DNA from: Bidens hawaiensis
Taxonomy: Eukaryota > Streptophyta > Magnoliopsida > Asterales > Asteraceae
Reading direction: 5' to 3'
Length of the DNA: 64,000 bases
NCBI GenBank assembly: GCA_021521415.1
Contig: JAIQDT010001663.1
Location: forward strand, 124,001 to 188,000
Positions 22,780-35,085 of the stretch are shown piece by piece; position 1 is the first letter of the stretch; each line of letters opens with the position of its first letter. The position numbers and the translations under genes were made by a program. The notes beneath the pieces were generated by a model. That model was not told where the DNA came from, searched no databases, and saw only the letters and a program-made list of their open reading frames with translations.

Positions 22780-25574
22780 ATGGATGAATCCCAAAACCTC
22801 GAAACCTTGATGTTATGGGCAACCAGTCTCAGATTCTCCGGTAACCAACCAAACCCTGTCTTGCTTAGGCCAATCTCTCTCTCTCAATATCCTACTTCCC
22901 TAACGCCGGCGGGTAACTAAAACCTCTTCATTCGTTCTTGATTTAGTTAATTTGTGTTTGTTTAATATAACAACCTTCCTTCAGGAGAGGATTATGCGCA
23001 GTGGCTGATCTTCAAAAAGGTGAATTCATACTCAGAGTTCCAAAATCAGCTTTAATGACCTCTCAAGCACTAATCTTCAATGATCACAACCTTTCCATAT
23101 GCGTCTCCAAGTTTCCTCTATCTTCTACTCAGGTATTATCAGTGTTGGTGTAGAAATCGCTAGTCATAGCTTGCTTGAATAAAACTAACAAAAAAAACTT
23201 CATTTGAAACGGCTTGACTCATTTTTGTAACCGACCCAAGCTTGGCTCGGCTTGTTGACTCGATCTTAGACTCGTTTAACTTCAAGCTCGAGCTCGAGCC
23301 GAGCAGAGCTCCCTCTTTTAATTTCGAGATCAAGCTCGGACCCACCCTGGCTCGACTCGTAGGGACTAGCGAGATCAAGCTCAAACCCTTATATACCAAG
23401 CTTTTTAATTGATTTTTCAATTTTGACCGATTTTAATCAAATCGTGATTAATAGGAGACTAGTCGGTGTGGTGCCGACTGGCAATTGATCCGGGATTAGT
23501 TGGCACTTAGGCAGAATTTTTACAACCATGGGCATTATTATTATTATTATTATATGTTGTTTTCTGTGAAATTGATCAGATTAGGGCAAGTTTATTCAGT
23601 TGATGTGAATTATTACTTTACTTTACAGTGCTGTTTAGGGCACAGTTGAGCACATTTAATTCAAAGAAATAATGACATTTCATAGTGCAGATATTGACTG
23701 TCGCATTGCTGAATGAAGTTTCTAAAGGAAAACGGTCTTGGTGGTACCCGTATTTGACGCAGTTTCCTTCTAGTTATGATATATTAGCGAGTTTTGATCA
23801 GTTTGAAACACAAGCTTTACAAGTGAGAATATACTTGTTCAATATTAATCCATATATATATATATATATAAACAATATGTTGGTCTGAAGAGTTTTAAGT
23901 ACAACTTGCAGTTGGATGATGCTATTTGGGCTGCAGAGAGAGCACTAGAGAAGGCAAAAAACGAGTGGGAAAGTGCAACCGCTGTTATGGAAGAACTAAT
24001 GTTCAAACCGCATTACATGAGTTTTAAAGCATGGATTTGGGCTTCTGCATCTGTAAGCATATAATGAAATTTATACACTTTTATTGATGTTGTCATGCTT
24101 ATAACTTGTTTGATATTTTATTATGTGAAGATATCTTCGCGCGCAATGCATATTCCTTGGGATTCCGCTGGTTGTTTTTGTCCGGTTGGTGATTTGTTCA
24201 ATTATGCTGCACCTGATGATGAACAAGTTTTCTCTAAAGATTTACCAGATGCTGACGTGGCTGCCTCGTCACCTAGGTTGACAGATGGCGTGTTTGAAGA
24301 AGAATTTGATGCATACTGCTTCTATGCTAGAAGAAGCTACAAAAAGGGGGAGCAGGTATTAGTTAACATGCTTGTTAATATTGAACCATAAAGTATTGGA
24401 TTAATTTTATATATACTCTTACAAAGTTGAAAGATTTCATATATACACAAACCAAAATTAGTAATATCATATATAACCAACTTCAATGAATTTCTACTTA
24501 ATGGCCATTCTACCCCTTTCCATTATATTTGTTTAGATCCTAATTTTTATTTGGATTTTGCTTGACATCGATGATATATTTTGAAAGAAAAAAAACTATT
24601 GTTTATGAGTCAAATTAATAAAAAAAATAATAAGTTAAAAATGGTTAGTAAATAATTTAAGCTAAAAATGGGTAAATAAAAAAATTTGAAGTTAAAAGAA
24701 GGTCGGTATATGAAACTTTGAAGTTCCAAAAAATAAGGGTAAATTGGTCATTTATTAAATTTCTTTTAATGAATTGGATATATTTGATATTTTAACTACG
24801 TTGTAAAGGCATATATGATACTTTTATTTTTGCATGGGTATATATATGATATTTTCAAAGTTTGCAATTTCATATATACTTGGGACTTGGGTAGATATGA
24901 AAATTTTCAAGTTTGTAATGGTATATATGAAATTAATCTATATTATTTTGTTGCAGGTTTTATTGAGCTATGGAACATATACCAATTTAGAGCTTCTAGA
25001 ACACTATGGTTTTATATTAAATAATAACCTGAACGACAAAGCGTATATTCCTTTACCTTCGGACATTTATTCTCTATGTTCATGGCCAATAGATTCACTT
25101 TACATTCACCAAAATGGAAAACCATCTTTTGCTCTGCTTGCGGTTATGCGATTATGGGCGGCGCCAACACATTTACAGAAATCAGTACGTCACGCTGCGT
25201 ATTCTGGATTGATAATATCAAATGAAAATGAAACTATTGTTATGAAATGGTTATTAAATGAATGCAATCTGGTTTTGAAGAGTTTATCAACATCTGTTGA
25301 AGAAGATGAGTTATTGTTATCTGTTATGGATAAAGATTTTGGGTCGGTAGTGGAGGTTAAGAATGAGTTGTTGGGGTTGACGGGTGAGAGTCGTATGTTT
25401 CTGAAAGTAAACGGTTTACTGAAAGTTGAAGTTGGTGATGACGTGGCTTTGCATAGAAAGATAATAAGGTCGATGGGTAAATGGAAATTGGCGGTTTGGT
25501 GGAGGTTAAAGTATAAAATGATGTTACATGATTGTGTTTCATATTGTACAAGGGTAATAAATGATCTTTCGTGA
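22780..25574 (+). CDS. SDG40: SET-domain protein methyltransferase, SDG40 type (exon 1 frame disturbed)
   Basis: Related to Arabidopsis SET DOMAIN GROUP 40 and to the Rubisco-LSMT/SETD3-like enzymes, which transfer methyl groups from S-adenosylmethionine to lysines of non-histone proteins. Exons: 22780-22912, 22985-23132, 23691-23822, 23912-24052, 24131-24355 and 24958-25574 (TGA). Conserved blocks are RGLCAVADLQKGEF (SET start), WDSAGCFCPVGDLFNY (SAM and catalytic region) and YGTYTNLELLEHYGF (SET end), followed by the helical substrate-binding domain. Exons 2-6 are in frame with each other, about 421 codons. Exon 1 is not: the frame from the ATG gives MDESQNLETL, but CLGQSL and then YFPNAGG are each one base further out of register around a TC repeat. 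So either the copy is impaired or translation starts later. Confidence 0.85.
22875..22912 (+). other. Frame disturbance in SDG40-like exon 1
   Basis: Three reading frames each hold part of the expected protein within about 60 bases around the run tctctctctctc (near 22874). The final piece YFPNAGG joins correctly to exon 2 through the donor at 22913, but no ATG precedes it in its own frame. Confidence 0.6.
24400..24950. repeat. AT-rich repeat in SDG40-like intron 5, possible MITE
   Basis: Motifs of the type caaagttgaaagatttcatat (near 24422) recur near the other end as caaagtttgcaatttcatat. The 600-bp intron is much longer than its neighbours, which suggests an inserted element, but clear ends were not found. 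Confidence 0.3.
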
Positions 25575-26640
25575 GAAACCGATGCAAAACAATGCGGAAA
25601 TTGTGTGTGTTTGTGACTTTCAAGGTTGATGATAAGTGTATCAGCTATTGGACATGGCGCTGATGTGGAAGTGAGTCGGGCGAAGATCAAACAACCCTGT
25701 CTCCATCCAGGTACCATTTACATGATTATCACATATCTCTATTTCATCAAACATGAATATTTTGTAGTTTTATGGCAACCCACTAATGTTCACTTAAAAT
25801 CTTGTAGTTTACCTCCATTTGTTTAACCCATTTATTTAAACAAGTCAAATAAGTTTCGTAAACAGGTTAAATAGATCATAAATGAGTTGATGCATTGTCA
25901 TTAAGTTTAAACAGATTAAATAGTTAATAACAAGTTGACCTGACAAAAGATTTATCTTTTCATAATATTTATATATGTGAATTTAGTGAATTCATAAAAT
26001 TGACTTGCATATGCCCTTAAGAACGCACCACATTGATGAGATAGGATGTGACAGGTTGTTGCGGACAAAGCACAAAAAGTCACAACGGAGCGTTTTGGAA
26101 TGCAGCTTCCTGCTAGCGTCTAAGCAGTGTTAGCCAGTACATTAGATCCTTTTGGAGCGTATTGGAACTCCAAATGGGCATTTTGGAACACTAAACACAG
26201 TAAAAGTCAGTCTCCTGCAGTTTTTGGTGGTCATCATGAGTTTGCAAGATTCACTATTGTTCTTGGGCGACAAAAGGGGTAATTTGGATGATCATTTTGG
26301 GAAATGGATTCTACGTCAAGTGTCTTTGTATTGATCTAAGCATTTGGTAGTCACGACTCACAACCGGATTGGAGGTTTAATTAATTTATAAAACTTGAAT
26401 TGTAATTGTTTGTTTGAATATTTAGACAGATGTTAACAAGTGTGTTTGATCTTTCAGTCTTTCACTATCACTTGTTATGTGAATTAGAAGTGTGTTAAAT
26501 CTCCCTATGGTACCTTTCCAATTTACATGTCTTGTTGGCATGATTTGCTACAGTTTTTGATAAATATGTTTTTTTTGTTGACCAACAAAATTTTTCATTC
26601 ATAGAAAAAAAGATACCGGGAGCAGTAAGGAGCTAGCTGC
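25575..26640. other. 3' flank of the SDG40-like gene and intergenic DNA
   Basis: The first few hundred bases are likely 3' untranslated region. The GC-richer part 26030-26340 is open in short stretches but I recognise nothing in it. Confidence 0.35.
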
Positions 26641-26649
26641 CACCACACC

Positions 26650-27620
26650 TTACACCCACTACATAATGTTTTTTCTGTCAAAACTATACAAACATAAAAC
26701 ACCACCAAACTTCATATCCATTCTACCTGCATTACAAAAGTCCAGTCCCACCATCCCACTCATTTCAAGCACAACTGTTTCGATTTTACGGAACCATAAG
26801 AAACTCAAAGCTTTATTCTCACCGACTACTTTACTCGAACAGGCCACTTTCCCTTCAAAGACCATCAAGTTTTTTTTTCCTCCCAAATAAACCAAACTGT
26901 AGTAATAAAACAAATAGCAAATAACGCCTTTGCAGCATTTTTTTACAACCGAATCAAACTTGTTTAATTCCAATATCAAAGACCAAAAACACAAAGAAAT
27001 CAGGTAATTTGCAATTTCCTCCCAAACCAACTGCAAAAATACACGACACATAAAAATGTGCCACCGACTACATGTCACTTGGTGCCTTGCTTAGGAAACA
27101 AAAGAAGGAATTCGTTCCATTTCAGCCCTCCAAACCAATACACCAACTTTCTTTGAAACAAGAATCTGTTCCATAATTTCCATCTGATCCTCGGAACCAT
27201 TTCCAACCTGGGTTTGATCCCATACGTTCTGATCCTCGCCTTGAGCTAGGTAAGCATGCTGGCAGATTGTCAGCAACTCCCTAAGCTCATCAACCTCAGA
27301 TTGTGTATATGGTATGCCCGTGATAATGTTTCTTGGTAACAAGTCCCATTTCGAGTTTTGTTGACGTCTAGCGGCCCAAGCACGACCCGGTCAATGTGTT
27401 GACCCGAAAACATGAAGTTACCAACCCAGACCCGATTTCTTTCCCACCACCCTTGCCACATACATTTCGCCCGAGTACATAACAAGGCGATCTGACTCTC
27501 TATGCGCCCCTTATTCAACTCAATTGCAAACAGTAGCGTAAACCGAGCTTGTAGAGGCTTCTCCCCACACAATTTTTCCAACCAGAAGTAAGAAGTATGT
27601 AACCCTTCCATTCACAACCT
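26650..27620 (-). mobile_element. LINE (L1-type non-LTR retrotransposon) 3' remnant
   Basis: On the minus strand, pieces resemble the zf-RVT zinc-binding region at the C-terminus of plant LINE reverse transcriptases: a block with GEKPLQARFTLLF and NKGRIESQIAL (27450-27560), one with SEVDELRELLTICQHAY and VWDQTQ (27190-27300), and a tail with VWEEIANYL and ENKALSFLWFR (26740-27050). Frames shift between blocks and the reverse transcriptase core is absent, so this is a 5'-truncated, decayed copy, which is usual for LINEs. Confidence 0.55.
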
Positions 27621-28500
27621 CCCTTCTAAAAATTGTTTGTGTTCATGTAATTTGACAAAACAATCAATTGGAATTCTAATTTCTATTATTTGATTGATTA
27701 AGCCAGGCCTTGAAAACAGAAGTGACTTACTTTTTATCTAAATGAGTTTAAACACGTATTTAAATCATCAACAACTTAGGTAGTGATTCTTACACTTTGG
27801 ATTCAATATCAACCTAACATAATTAGAACACAAACTGCAAAACAATTGTTCTCTTTGTTTTATGAGGTTGTGCATATGCTGTTGGCATGGCCTAATAACA
27901 ATACCATTCAGTTTGCAACTAGAGGGATATTTTTTAAGCTTCATCAGATTATCAATTACATCATTTTGGATAGACAACTATCGGTTGCGGGGCCATACTA
28001 ATGTTTTAGGTTTTGTTATAAATAAAATATTGTAATTAATTATTGTTGAAATGTTATAGTATGATGAGTTATAGCGGGTTTAGTAATTATCATAGGTCAT
28101 TAGTGAAAATTAGTTTAAATCCACCAACATTGGTTAACCATAAGAGCATTCACATCCCAAAACATCTATTATGTATTATCAAAAAACCATATGGTCTATG
28201 AATACCAAAAAAATACTAATAGATTTTAGATATGCCTGAGCTCGTAAACCTAAACAAGCAAGCCCTACTAATTTTCTTAGCAAAATCGATCATTATGGTG
28301 AAATTATATTATAATAAAAGGATCCAATTATAATAGAAAGACAGGTAAGTGGACAACAATATACATCAAGCAAAGTTCAAGGTGAATCAAAAAGTTATGC
28401 CCTCAATTCTCCTTGATAAAATGATTTAATTTATTACTCTCAGTATAGAAAATTGAAAAAAGAAAATAAGTAAAAGTTGATAATAGGAAAAAGATGGATC
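27621..28500. other. Intergenic DNA
   Basis: AT-rich. A gagcattcacatccca motif at 28144 resembles the end of a MITE family seen at 61968. No gene seen. Confidence 0.35.
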
Positions 28501-28553
28501 AGATTTCTGGCTTGGATTTTTCTCATAAGGAGAAAAAATAATAATAAGAGCGC

Positions 28554-28595
28554 TCAGTTATTTCAGATTCGATCATCTAGGGAAATAATCATCAT
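28554..28595 (-). ncRNA. Possible box C/D snoRNA (weak)
   Basis: On the minus strand a box C-like ATGATGA (28589-28595) is followed by two CTGA box D-like sites, the last at 28554-28557. The spacing (about 42 nt) is short for a plant C/D snoRNA and the terminal stem is poor. What makes it worth listing is an upstream minus-strand promoter pattern near 28837-28865. Confidence 0.2.
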
Positions 28596-28836
28596 ATCCA
28601 TCACCTATCTTTTAATCAATCAACAATTATTTCATTTGATAAAAAAGAACTAAAAATATAAACAAAAAACAGAGAAAAAAAAATAAAATAAATCGATTGA
28701 TATTCAAGAAGAATGAAAACCAGACTACAGCTGAAAAGCACATAATAAAACTTTTATCAGTAAAAAAAGTTGATGATTTGGACAATGCCTAATATAAGGG
28801 AAGATGGGTGTGAGGAAAATAAGACGTATGAGGGTG

Positions 28837-28865
28837 TTTATATAGATTAGGATGACTAGGGTTTT
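28837..28865 (-). promoter_or_regulatory. Telo-box plus TATA box, minus strand
   Basis: AAACCCTAG (28857-28865) lies 12 bases upstream of TATATAAA (28837-28844) when read on the minus strand. In plants this pair is common in promoters of ribosomal-protein and snoRNA genes. Downstream to 28500 there is no protein-coding exon that I recognise. Confidence 0.4.
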
Positions 28866-29289
28866 TCCATAAATCCTATGGCGTCATTACGGCGTGTTTT
28901 GACGTTAAATAACGGTGATGTTTTATTAAATTTTTATTTTATTTATATTAGGGAAAAAAATAAATATAAACATATATGAATAAACTCATAAACAAATATA
29001 TTTTTATTTATTATACCGACCTATTATTTTTGTTATCATGCTAATACTTTTTCTTTATGGTATTAGGATATTTACTAATTAAATTATGGAAAATGCAACA
29101 TGAGCAAGGAGAATACAAAAATATTTTGTACGGGACATATTACGGATCAGCAGCGACAGTGAGCCATGGGGGTGACGCGATGCGATGTGAGACAAAATAT
29201 GAGAAGTCGGAAAGGTTTATGGGAGGCAAGAGTTGATTTACGATGACACGATGTATTAAAAAAATCAAAATTAACCAATTAAGATTATA

Positions 29290-29690
29290 TTTAATTGTTT
29301 GGCAAAGAGCTTTTAGGAGTTTCAAACTTTTAAGAAAAAACTCATACTCAATTAAAAGCCTTGTTTGTTTGAAGGAGCTTGAAGCTTTTAGGTCATGAGA
29401 AAAAGCTTAAAGCTTAAAGCTCCAATAGTAGCGTTTAGAAAGAGTTACAAACTTTTAGTATTTTAATTACTTAAATAACCTTCCAAAATAAGTACATTTA
29501 ATATTATTGTTTTTTTAGTTATGTCCATTTTAGTCATTTTATACATTTTATTAAAAGTTCCAGCTACTCTGCCAAACATTTAAATATATCTAAAAGCTAC
29601 AGCTTCCAACTACCAGCTACAGCTACCAGCTTCCACCCACTAGTCACCAGCTTCCAGCTAGTTTTGTCAAACATACCCTTAGACTAAGAT
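29290..29690. mobile_element. hAT-type MITE-like element
   Basis: The left side has tgtttggcaaagagctttt, and the right side ends ctagttttgtcaaacataccct, which is its rough inverse. Inside are repeated agctac/agcttcc motifs. Ends of this kind are typical of non-autonomous hAT elements. Exact borders and the 8-bp duplication were not resolved. Confidence 0.4.
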
Positions 29691-30436
29691 AAGAAAATCA
29701 GGCTATCTATTACACTCCAAATTAGGATTGGACGGTGGGCCTCGGCCCACCCTCATTTCCCTTTGAATCCGTATGAGTTTTGTATGATGATAGTAGATGA
29801 TAGAAGAGATGCGATTTGGTACCGCAGATGTTGTAAAATAAAACAGGAGTCAAAAAATGCATCTATTTTAAGCAAGTTAAACCTTCCGGAAACACACAAG
29901 ATTAGAACTTCATTTCTCTAAAAAAACTACATTCACATTCTTCGTAACCCTGTAATAGATTATCATATACTTGAAATACTTTATTTGAATAGTAAAATAC
30001 ATCATACTAACATAGACTAGGAGAATAACGGTTTTGATGTTAAAATTAACCAAATTGTTTATATCATCCACTATACTATTATTTAAAAATTTATACAAAA
30101 TATTTATATAATAATATCTTGTAATAGCATAGGCATTATGCAAATCACATATTATCTCAAAAAGAAATGTAATGTAGAGTAATAGATTGAACAAGGTTTA
30201 TGTCCTCCCTAGGAAACTAAGAATCAAACATGCCCCCCAACAACAAAATTCCTTTTGAGTGACCCTCATCACACATTTCTCAAAACCATCTCTTCCTAAC
30301 AATTCCAAATGCTTGACAAAACCATAAGCAAAGCAATCTCTTAAATACTAACATACACATTTGCCTATAAATCCCACAAACTTCCTCCATCATAGTCCAA
30401 ACTTCATTCTTTACCATCTCAAGAACTCATCACATC
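29691..30436. other. Intergenic DNA and sucrose synthase promoter
   Basis: AT-rich with no gene. A TATA-like cctataaatccc lies at about 30364, some 70 bases before the sucrose synthase ATG, and could set its transcription start with a very short leader. Confidence 0.4.
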
Positions 30437-33400
30437 ATGGCAGCTGCTTCAAGTTCATCCATCATGAAACGCTCCGAATCAGTAGTCGACTCCATGCCGG
30501 AAGCATTGAGGCAGAGCCGGTATCATATGAAAAAATGTTTCCAAAAATACATTGAAAAAGGAAACCGGATGATGAAACGCGACCATTTGATGAAAGAAAT
30601 GGAGACCGTCATTGATGACAAGGACGAAAAGGCTGAGCTCCTAGAAGGCTTACTCGGTTATATCTTGTGCACAACTCAGGTCCATATATATCTATATATG
30701 CATTCATATACACAAACATATGTATCTCTACACGTTCTAAAAATGAAAATGTTTGTTCTTTCAGGAAGCAGCTGTTGTTCCTCCTTATGTTGCCTTTGCT
30801 ATAAGACCGCATCCCGGATTCTGGGAGTTTGTTAAAGTCAACTCCAATGATCTATCGGTTGAAGGGATCACCGCGACGGATTACTTGAAGTTCAAGGAAA
30901 CGGTCGTTGATGAGACATGGTATATATACAAGATTTTTATTCCAAACTTATATTAGATATTAATAATGTTAAAATCTTTCAGGGCTAACGATGAAAACGC
31001 ATTGGAGATTGACTTCGGGTCAATGGACTTTAATCTGCCTAACATGAGTTTATCGTCCTCGATTGGGAACGGCGTTAACTTCACATCAAAGTTCATCACT
31101 TCTAAGCTTTATGCACAATCTAGCAGCCAACAGGCGCTTGTGGATTACCTACTTTCATTAAATCATCAAGGCGAAGTATGAATTATGAAACGATTTAAAA
31201 CATATACAACTTTTAAAAAAAGGACATATTTTTTATTAGTTTTTTAACATTTTCATAATCAAATGTGCAGAACCTCATGATCAGTGACACACTGAATACA
31301 GTTTCAAAACTTAAAGCGGCTCTAATCGTAGCTCATGCTGCACTTTCTTCGTTGCCCAACGACACACCATATCAACACTTCGAGCTAAGGTAAAGTTTAA
31401 AAATATTTAATTAACTCTTTATTATGTACTTTTATTTAAACTTAACTAACTTAATAATGTCAAACATATACAGATTTAAAGAATGGGGATTTGAGAAGGG
31501 ATGGGGAGATAATGCAGGACGCGCAAAGGAAACAATTCGGTTTCTTTTGGAGGTTCTTCAAGCACCTGACCCCGTGAACCTCGAGGCATTTTTCAGCCGA
31601 GTTCCAAATATATTCAATGTGGTCTTGTTCTCGATTCACGGGTATTTTGGTCAGTCCAATGTTCTTGGCTTGCCCGATACCGGGGGGCAGGTGGTTTATG
31701 TTTTGGATCAAGTGGTGGCTATGGAAGAGGAATTGCTCATGAGGATCAAGCAGCAAGGACTCAACTTCAAGCCTCAGATACTCGTGGTGAGTAAAAAATA
31801 GTTGCTGGACCCGTAATCGAAAAACCAACCCAACCCAAAACCGATGGTTTGGCTTTATGTCTTTTAAAAACCAAATTTCTGGTTCGTTTTCGATCTGTAT
31901 GTACGGAAAACTAAACCGAACCGACTTTTATAACCGAACCGACTTTTAAAGATGAACCGAAACCGTAAAGACCCAAAAAACAGAAAATACCTACTTTTAT
32001 TATTGAATTTATGGATTATAGTTTTTATTTAGAATATTAAGTAATATATATAAACAAAATGAACTGTGTATCCTAAAAACTTTAGAATTAATTATTAAAT
32101 TAAATTAAATATATAAATTTTGAGGTTCAAATTCATTATTTTGGACCATTTTTTCAAGCCAAAAATTTTAAGCCCAAATGGTAAACCTAAAAAACCGAAT
32201 CCAACTGTTTTTTAAATCATTCTTTGGCGCCAATTATATAAATTTACTGATCAATATTGACCCGAATCAATCAGGTGACCCGATTTCTTCCTGATGCGAA
32301 AGGGACAAAGTGTAACCAGGTGCTGGAACCAGTTACCAACACAAAACATTCGCACATTCTTCGGGTTCCATTCAGGACGGACAAAGGTGTTCTTCGCAAA
32401 TGGATATCTCGGTTCGACATTTATCCATACCTTGAAAACTTTACTCAGGTATGCTTAATCACTTAATTCCGCTTCGTATTCATCTTCAAGTTTGTGTTTT
32501 TATATGGAATATTAGATTGATAATCACTTGAACTTAAATCAACAGGATGCAAGTGCAAAAATCATTGAAATGATGGAAGGGAAACCGGATCTGATCATCG
32601 GAAACTACACAGATGGAAACCTTGTTGCGTCTCTCATGGCGAATAAACTCGGAACCACATTGGTACCAAATGTTTAACCAAACCCTTGAAACTTTCTGTG
32701 TGCAGATCAATGTTGTAAAAATTAGTCAAAGCCGGTCTTAATCGGCCCAAATCCTTTAAATTGGTTGAAAGATTTACTTATTAATCAAATTCGATTAATA
32801 AGTTTGAAAGGTTATATATAAAATTTTGAAAAATTTTGTATGTATGTATACATATGACTTTGAAAAATTGCATATAAACTTATAATCTGATTAATCGCTA
32901 GTCGGTACCTCACGTCCCGCCTAGCGAGTTCTACAACAGTGGCGCGGATAATTAAACTGATCGTTAAATTTTCACGATATTATAGGGAACGATTGCACAC
33001 GCTTTAGAGAAAACCAAATACGAAGATTCTGACATGAAATGGAAGCAACTAGACCCTAAATATCACTTCTCCTGCCAATTCACAGCTGACATGATTGCAA
33101 TGAATTCAGCTGATTTCATCATCACCAGTACTTTTCAAGAAATTGCTGGAAGGTTTGATATTATTAAAACACAACTAATTTACTTATTTTGTTGCCTGTT
33201 TTGACATGTAAACTTTTTTTGTTCCTTGTTATCAGTAAAGATAGACCTGGACAATATGAAAGCCATGAAGCTTTCACACTTCCAGGCTTATACCGAGTCG
33301 TTTCAGGCATCAACGTCTTCGATCCGAAGTTTAATATTGCGTCTCCTGGAGCTGATCAAACTGTTTACTTCCCGTACACGGAAACACAGAAACGATTCAC

Positions 33401-34745
33401 TTCTTTTCGTCCCGCTATAGAGGAATTGCTTTTTAGCAAAGTTGAAAATGATGAACACATGTAAGATTGATAAATTGCCAATCATGTTATGGATCTCATA
33501 TTATATTATTATGAAATTAATTGTTAACATTAATGTTAATCTGACAGTGGATATTTAGAAGATAAAACCAAACCAATAATATTCTCAATGGCACGACTCG
33601 ACACTGTCAAGAACATCACGGGCCTAACCGAATGGTTTGGTGAGAATAAACGGCTCAGGAGCTTGGTTAACCTGGTTGTTGTGGCTGGTTTCTTCGACTC
33701 GTCAAAGTCCAAGGATAGAGAAGAAATGGCTGAAATCAAGAAAATGCATTTGTTGATTGAGAAGTGTCAGCTTAAAGGTCAAATAAGATGGATAGCTGCA
33801 CAAACTGATAAGAACCGGAACAGTGAGCTTTACCGCTTTATTGCTGACTCAAAAGGCGCGTTCGTGCAGCCAGCTTTGTATGAAGCGTTTGGGCTCACGG
33901 TTATCGAGGCTATGAACTGTGGTTTACCGACTTTTGCAACCAATCAAGGCGGTCCAGCTGAGATTATTGTTGATGGTGTTTCTGGGTTCCAGATTGATCC
34001 TAATTATGGTGATCAGTGTAGCAATAAGATTGCTGATTTCTTCCAGAAATGTAAGGAAGATCCCGGGTATTGGGATAGAATCTCAGAGGGCGGTTTGAAG
34101 CGTATATACGAATGGTGATTACCAATCATATTATATCTTATCATAATATATGATAATGAATTTTAAATTAAATGTTTCTGATTTTTCAGCTATACTTGGA
34201 AGATCTATGCAAATAAAGTGTTGAATATGGGGAACATTTACTCGTTTTGGAAGCGGTTAAATAAGGAACAGAAAGAAGCAAAACAAAGATATATTGAATT
34301 ATTCTATAATCTACACTACAAGAACTTGGTATGCAACTATATATTATATAATTCATTTTTATTAAATCAAACAGATTAAATACTTTTTGGGTATGATCAA
34401 TGTCACAGGTTAGGACTGTGCCCATTGCTAGTGATGAAGCTCAACCCGTACCAGTGTCAAGGCCAAAAGTGGCAACACAGCCTGCAACAAGGCAAGTCAT
34501 CTAAAGATTTCTTGATTTATAGAAATAATAAATGTTGCTTTTTATTGAAAGTTTATTAAACGAACAACAAACTAATGAGTGTTTTTTTTACCTTATTTTT
34601 CTAACAGACGTTCGCAATCCACACTGCAAAGGTAAATCTATAATAATAACAACCCATCTTTGACATAAAAGAAAACAAGTTTTGGATGACATGCGATAAA
34701 TGTTATTTTTTTTTCTTGCTTTATTTCAGGCTGTTTGGAGCTTAA
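30437..34745 (+). CDS. SUS: Sucrose synthase (844 aa, 14 coding exons)
   Basis: It reversibly converts sucrose and UDP to UDP-glucose and fructose in the cytosol or at the plasma membrane, feeding starch, cellulose and callose synthesis. Exons: 30437-30679, 30765-30919, 30983-31175, 31271-31389, 31474-31786, 32275-32448, 32546-32662, 32986-33152, 33236-33460, 33548-34114, 34190-34328, 34409-34491, 34608-34631, 34730-34745, total 2535 nt, in frame throughout. Visible are the N-terminal regulatory domain (MKRSES, a likely Ser phosphorylation site), the GT-B start [20 protein letters not shown], and the UDP-binding EX7E block EAFGLTVIE. The C-terminus is extended ([12 protein letters not shown]) as in the SUS6/SUS7-like group. 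One intron (34492-34607) begins with GC instead of GT. Intron 5 holds an AACCGA-type repeat. The gene looks functional. Confidence 0.96.
31800..32230. repeat. AACCGA-type degenerate repeat in sucrose synthase intron 5
   Basis: Short motifs such as aaccgaaccgactttta recur irregularly from 31815 to 31980, followed by AT-rich DNA and a weaker mirror block near 32150-32210. It resembles the other simple-motif elements in this window. Confidence 0.45.
34492..34607 (+). other. GC-AG intron in sucrose synthase
   Basis: The donor is AG|GCAAGT at 34490-34497, the consensus for functional GC-AG introns, and the acceptor is CTAACAG. Using it gives the frame [15 protein letters not shown] that the family expects; no GT donor nearby does. 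Confidence 0.85.
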
Positions 34746-35085
34746 AGGATTGATGACACTGCACCCATGTTAAAATCATGTGACTTCATAACAAAAAGAT
34801 TTGTATACATTGAAATTACATAGCTAAAGAAATAAAGAAATTCACATTCTTTGTCTATGCTGTATTTTCTCTATCTAAAATAATAATAATATATGAACTC
34901 TGATTACAATGGAGAAGAAGCCTCAACATATAGGAAATCAAAGACTCTAAACAAACCTGTAAAGGGCCGGTGGGCTAAAGACAATAAATAATAATCTAGA
35001 TATTTAGCGCTCTAGAAATTGAATGCTTAACCCGGATTGAGATTAATTTAAACCACGTTTACACAATTATCATTTGAAAGCCAAT
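34746..35085. other. Short convergent intergenic region
   Basis: It holds the 3' ends of the sucrose synthase (+) and GT31 (-) transcripts. AATAAA-like signals occur at 34832 (plus) and within the AT-rich middle. Confidence 0.4.

Noticed and set aside
25190..25717. 175-codon minus-strand open frame
   Set aside because: It lies antisense to the last SDG40-like exon, which matches the family well; its own sequence looks like nothing known.
31460..31828. 122-codon minus-strand open frame
   Set aside because: Antisense to sucrose synthase exon 5, whose coding call is certain.
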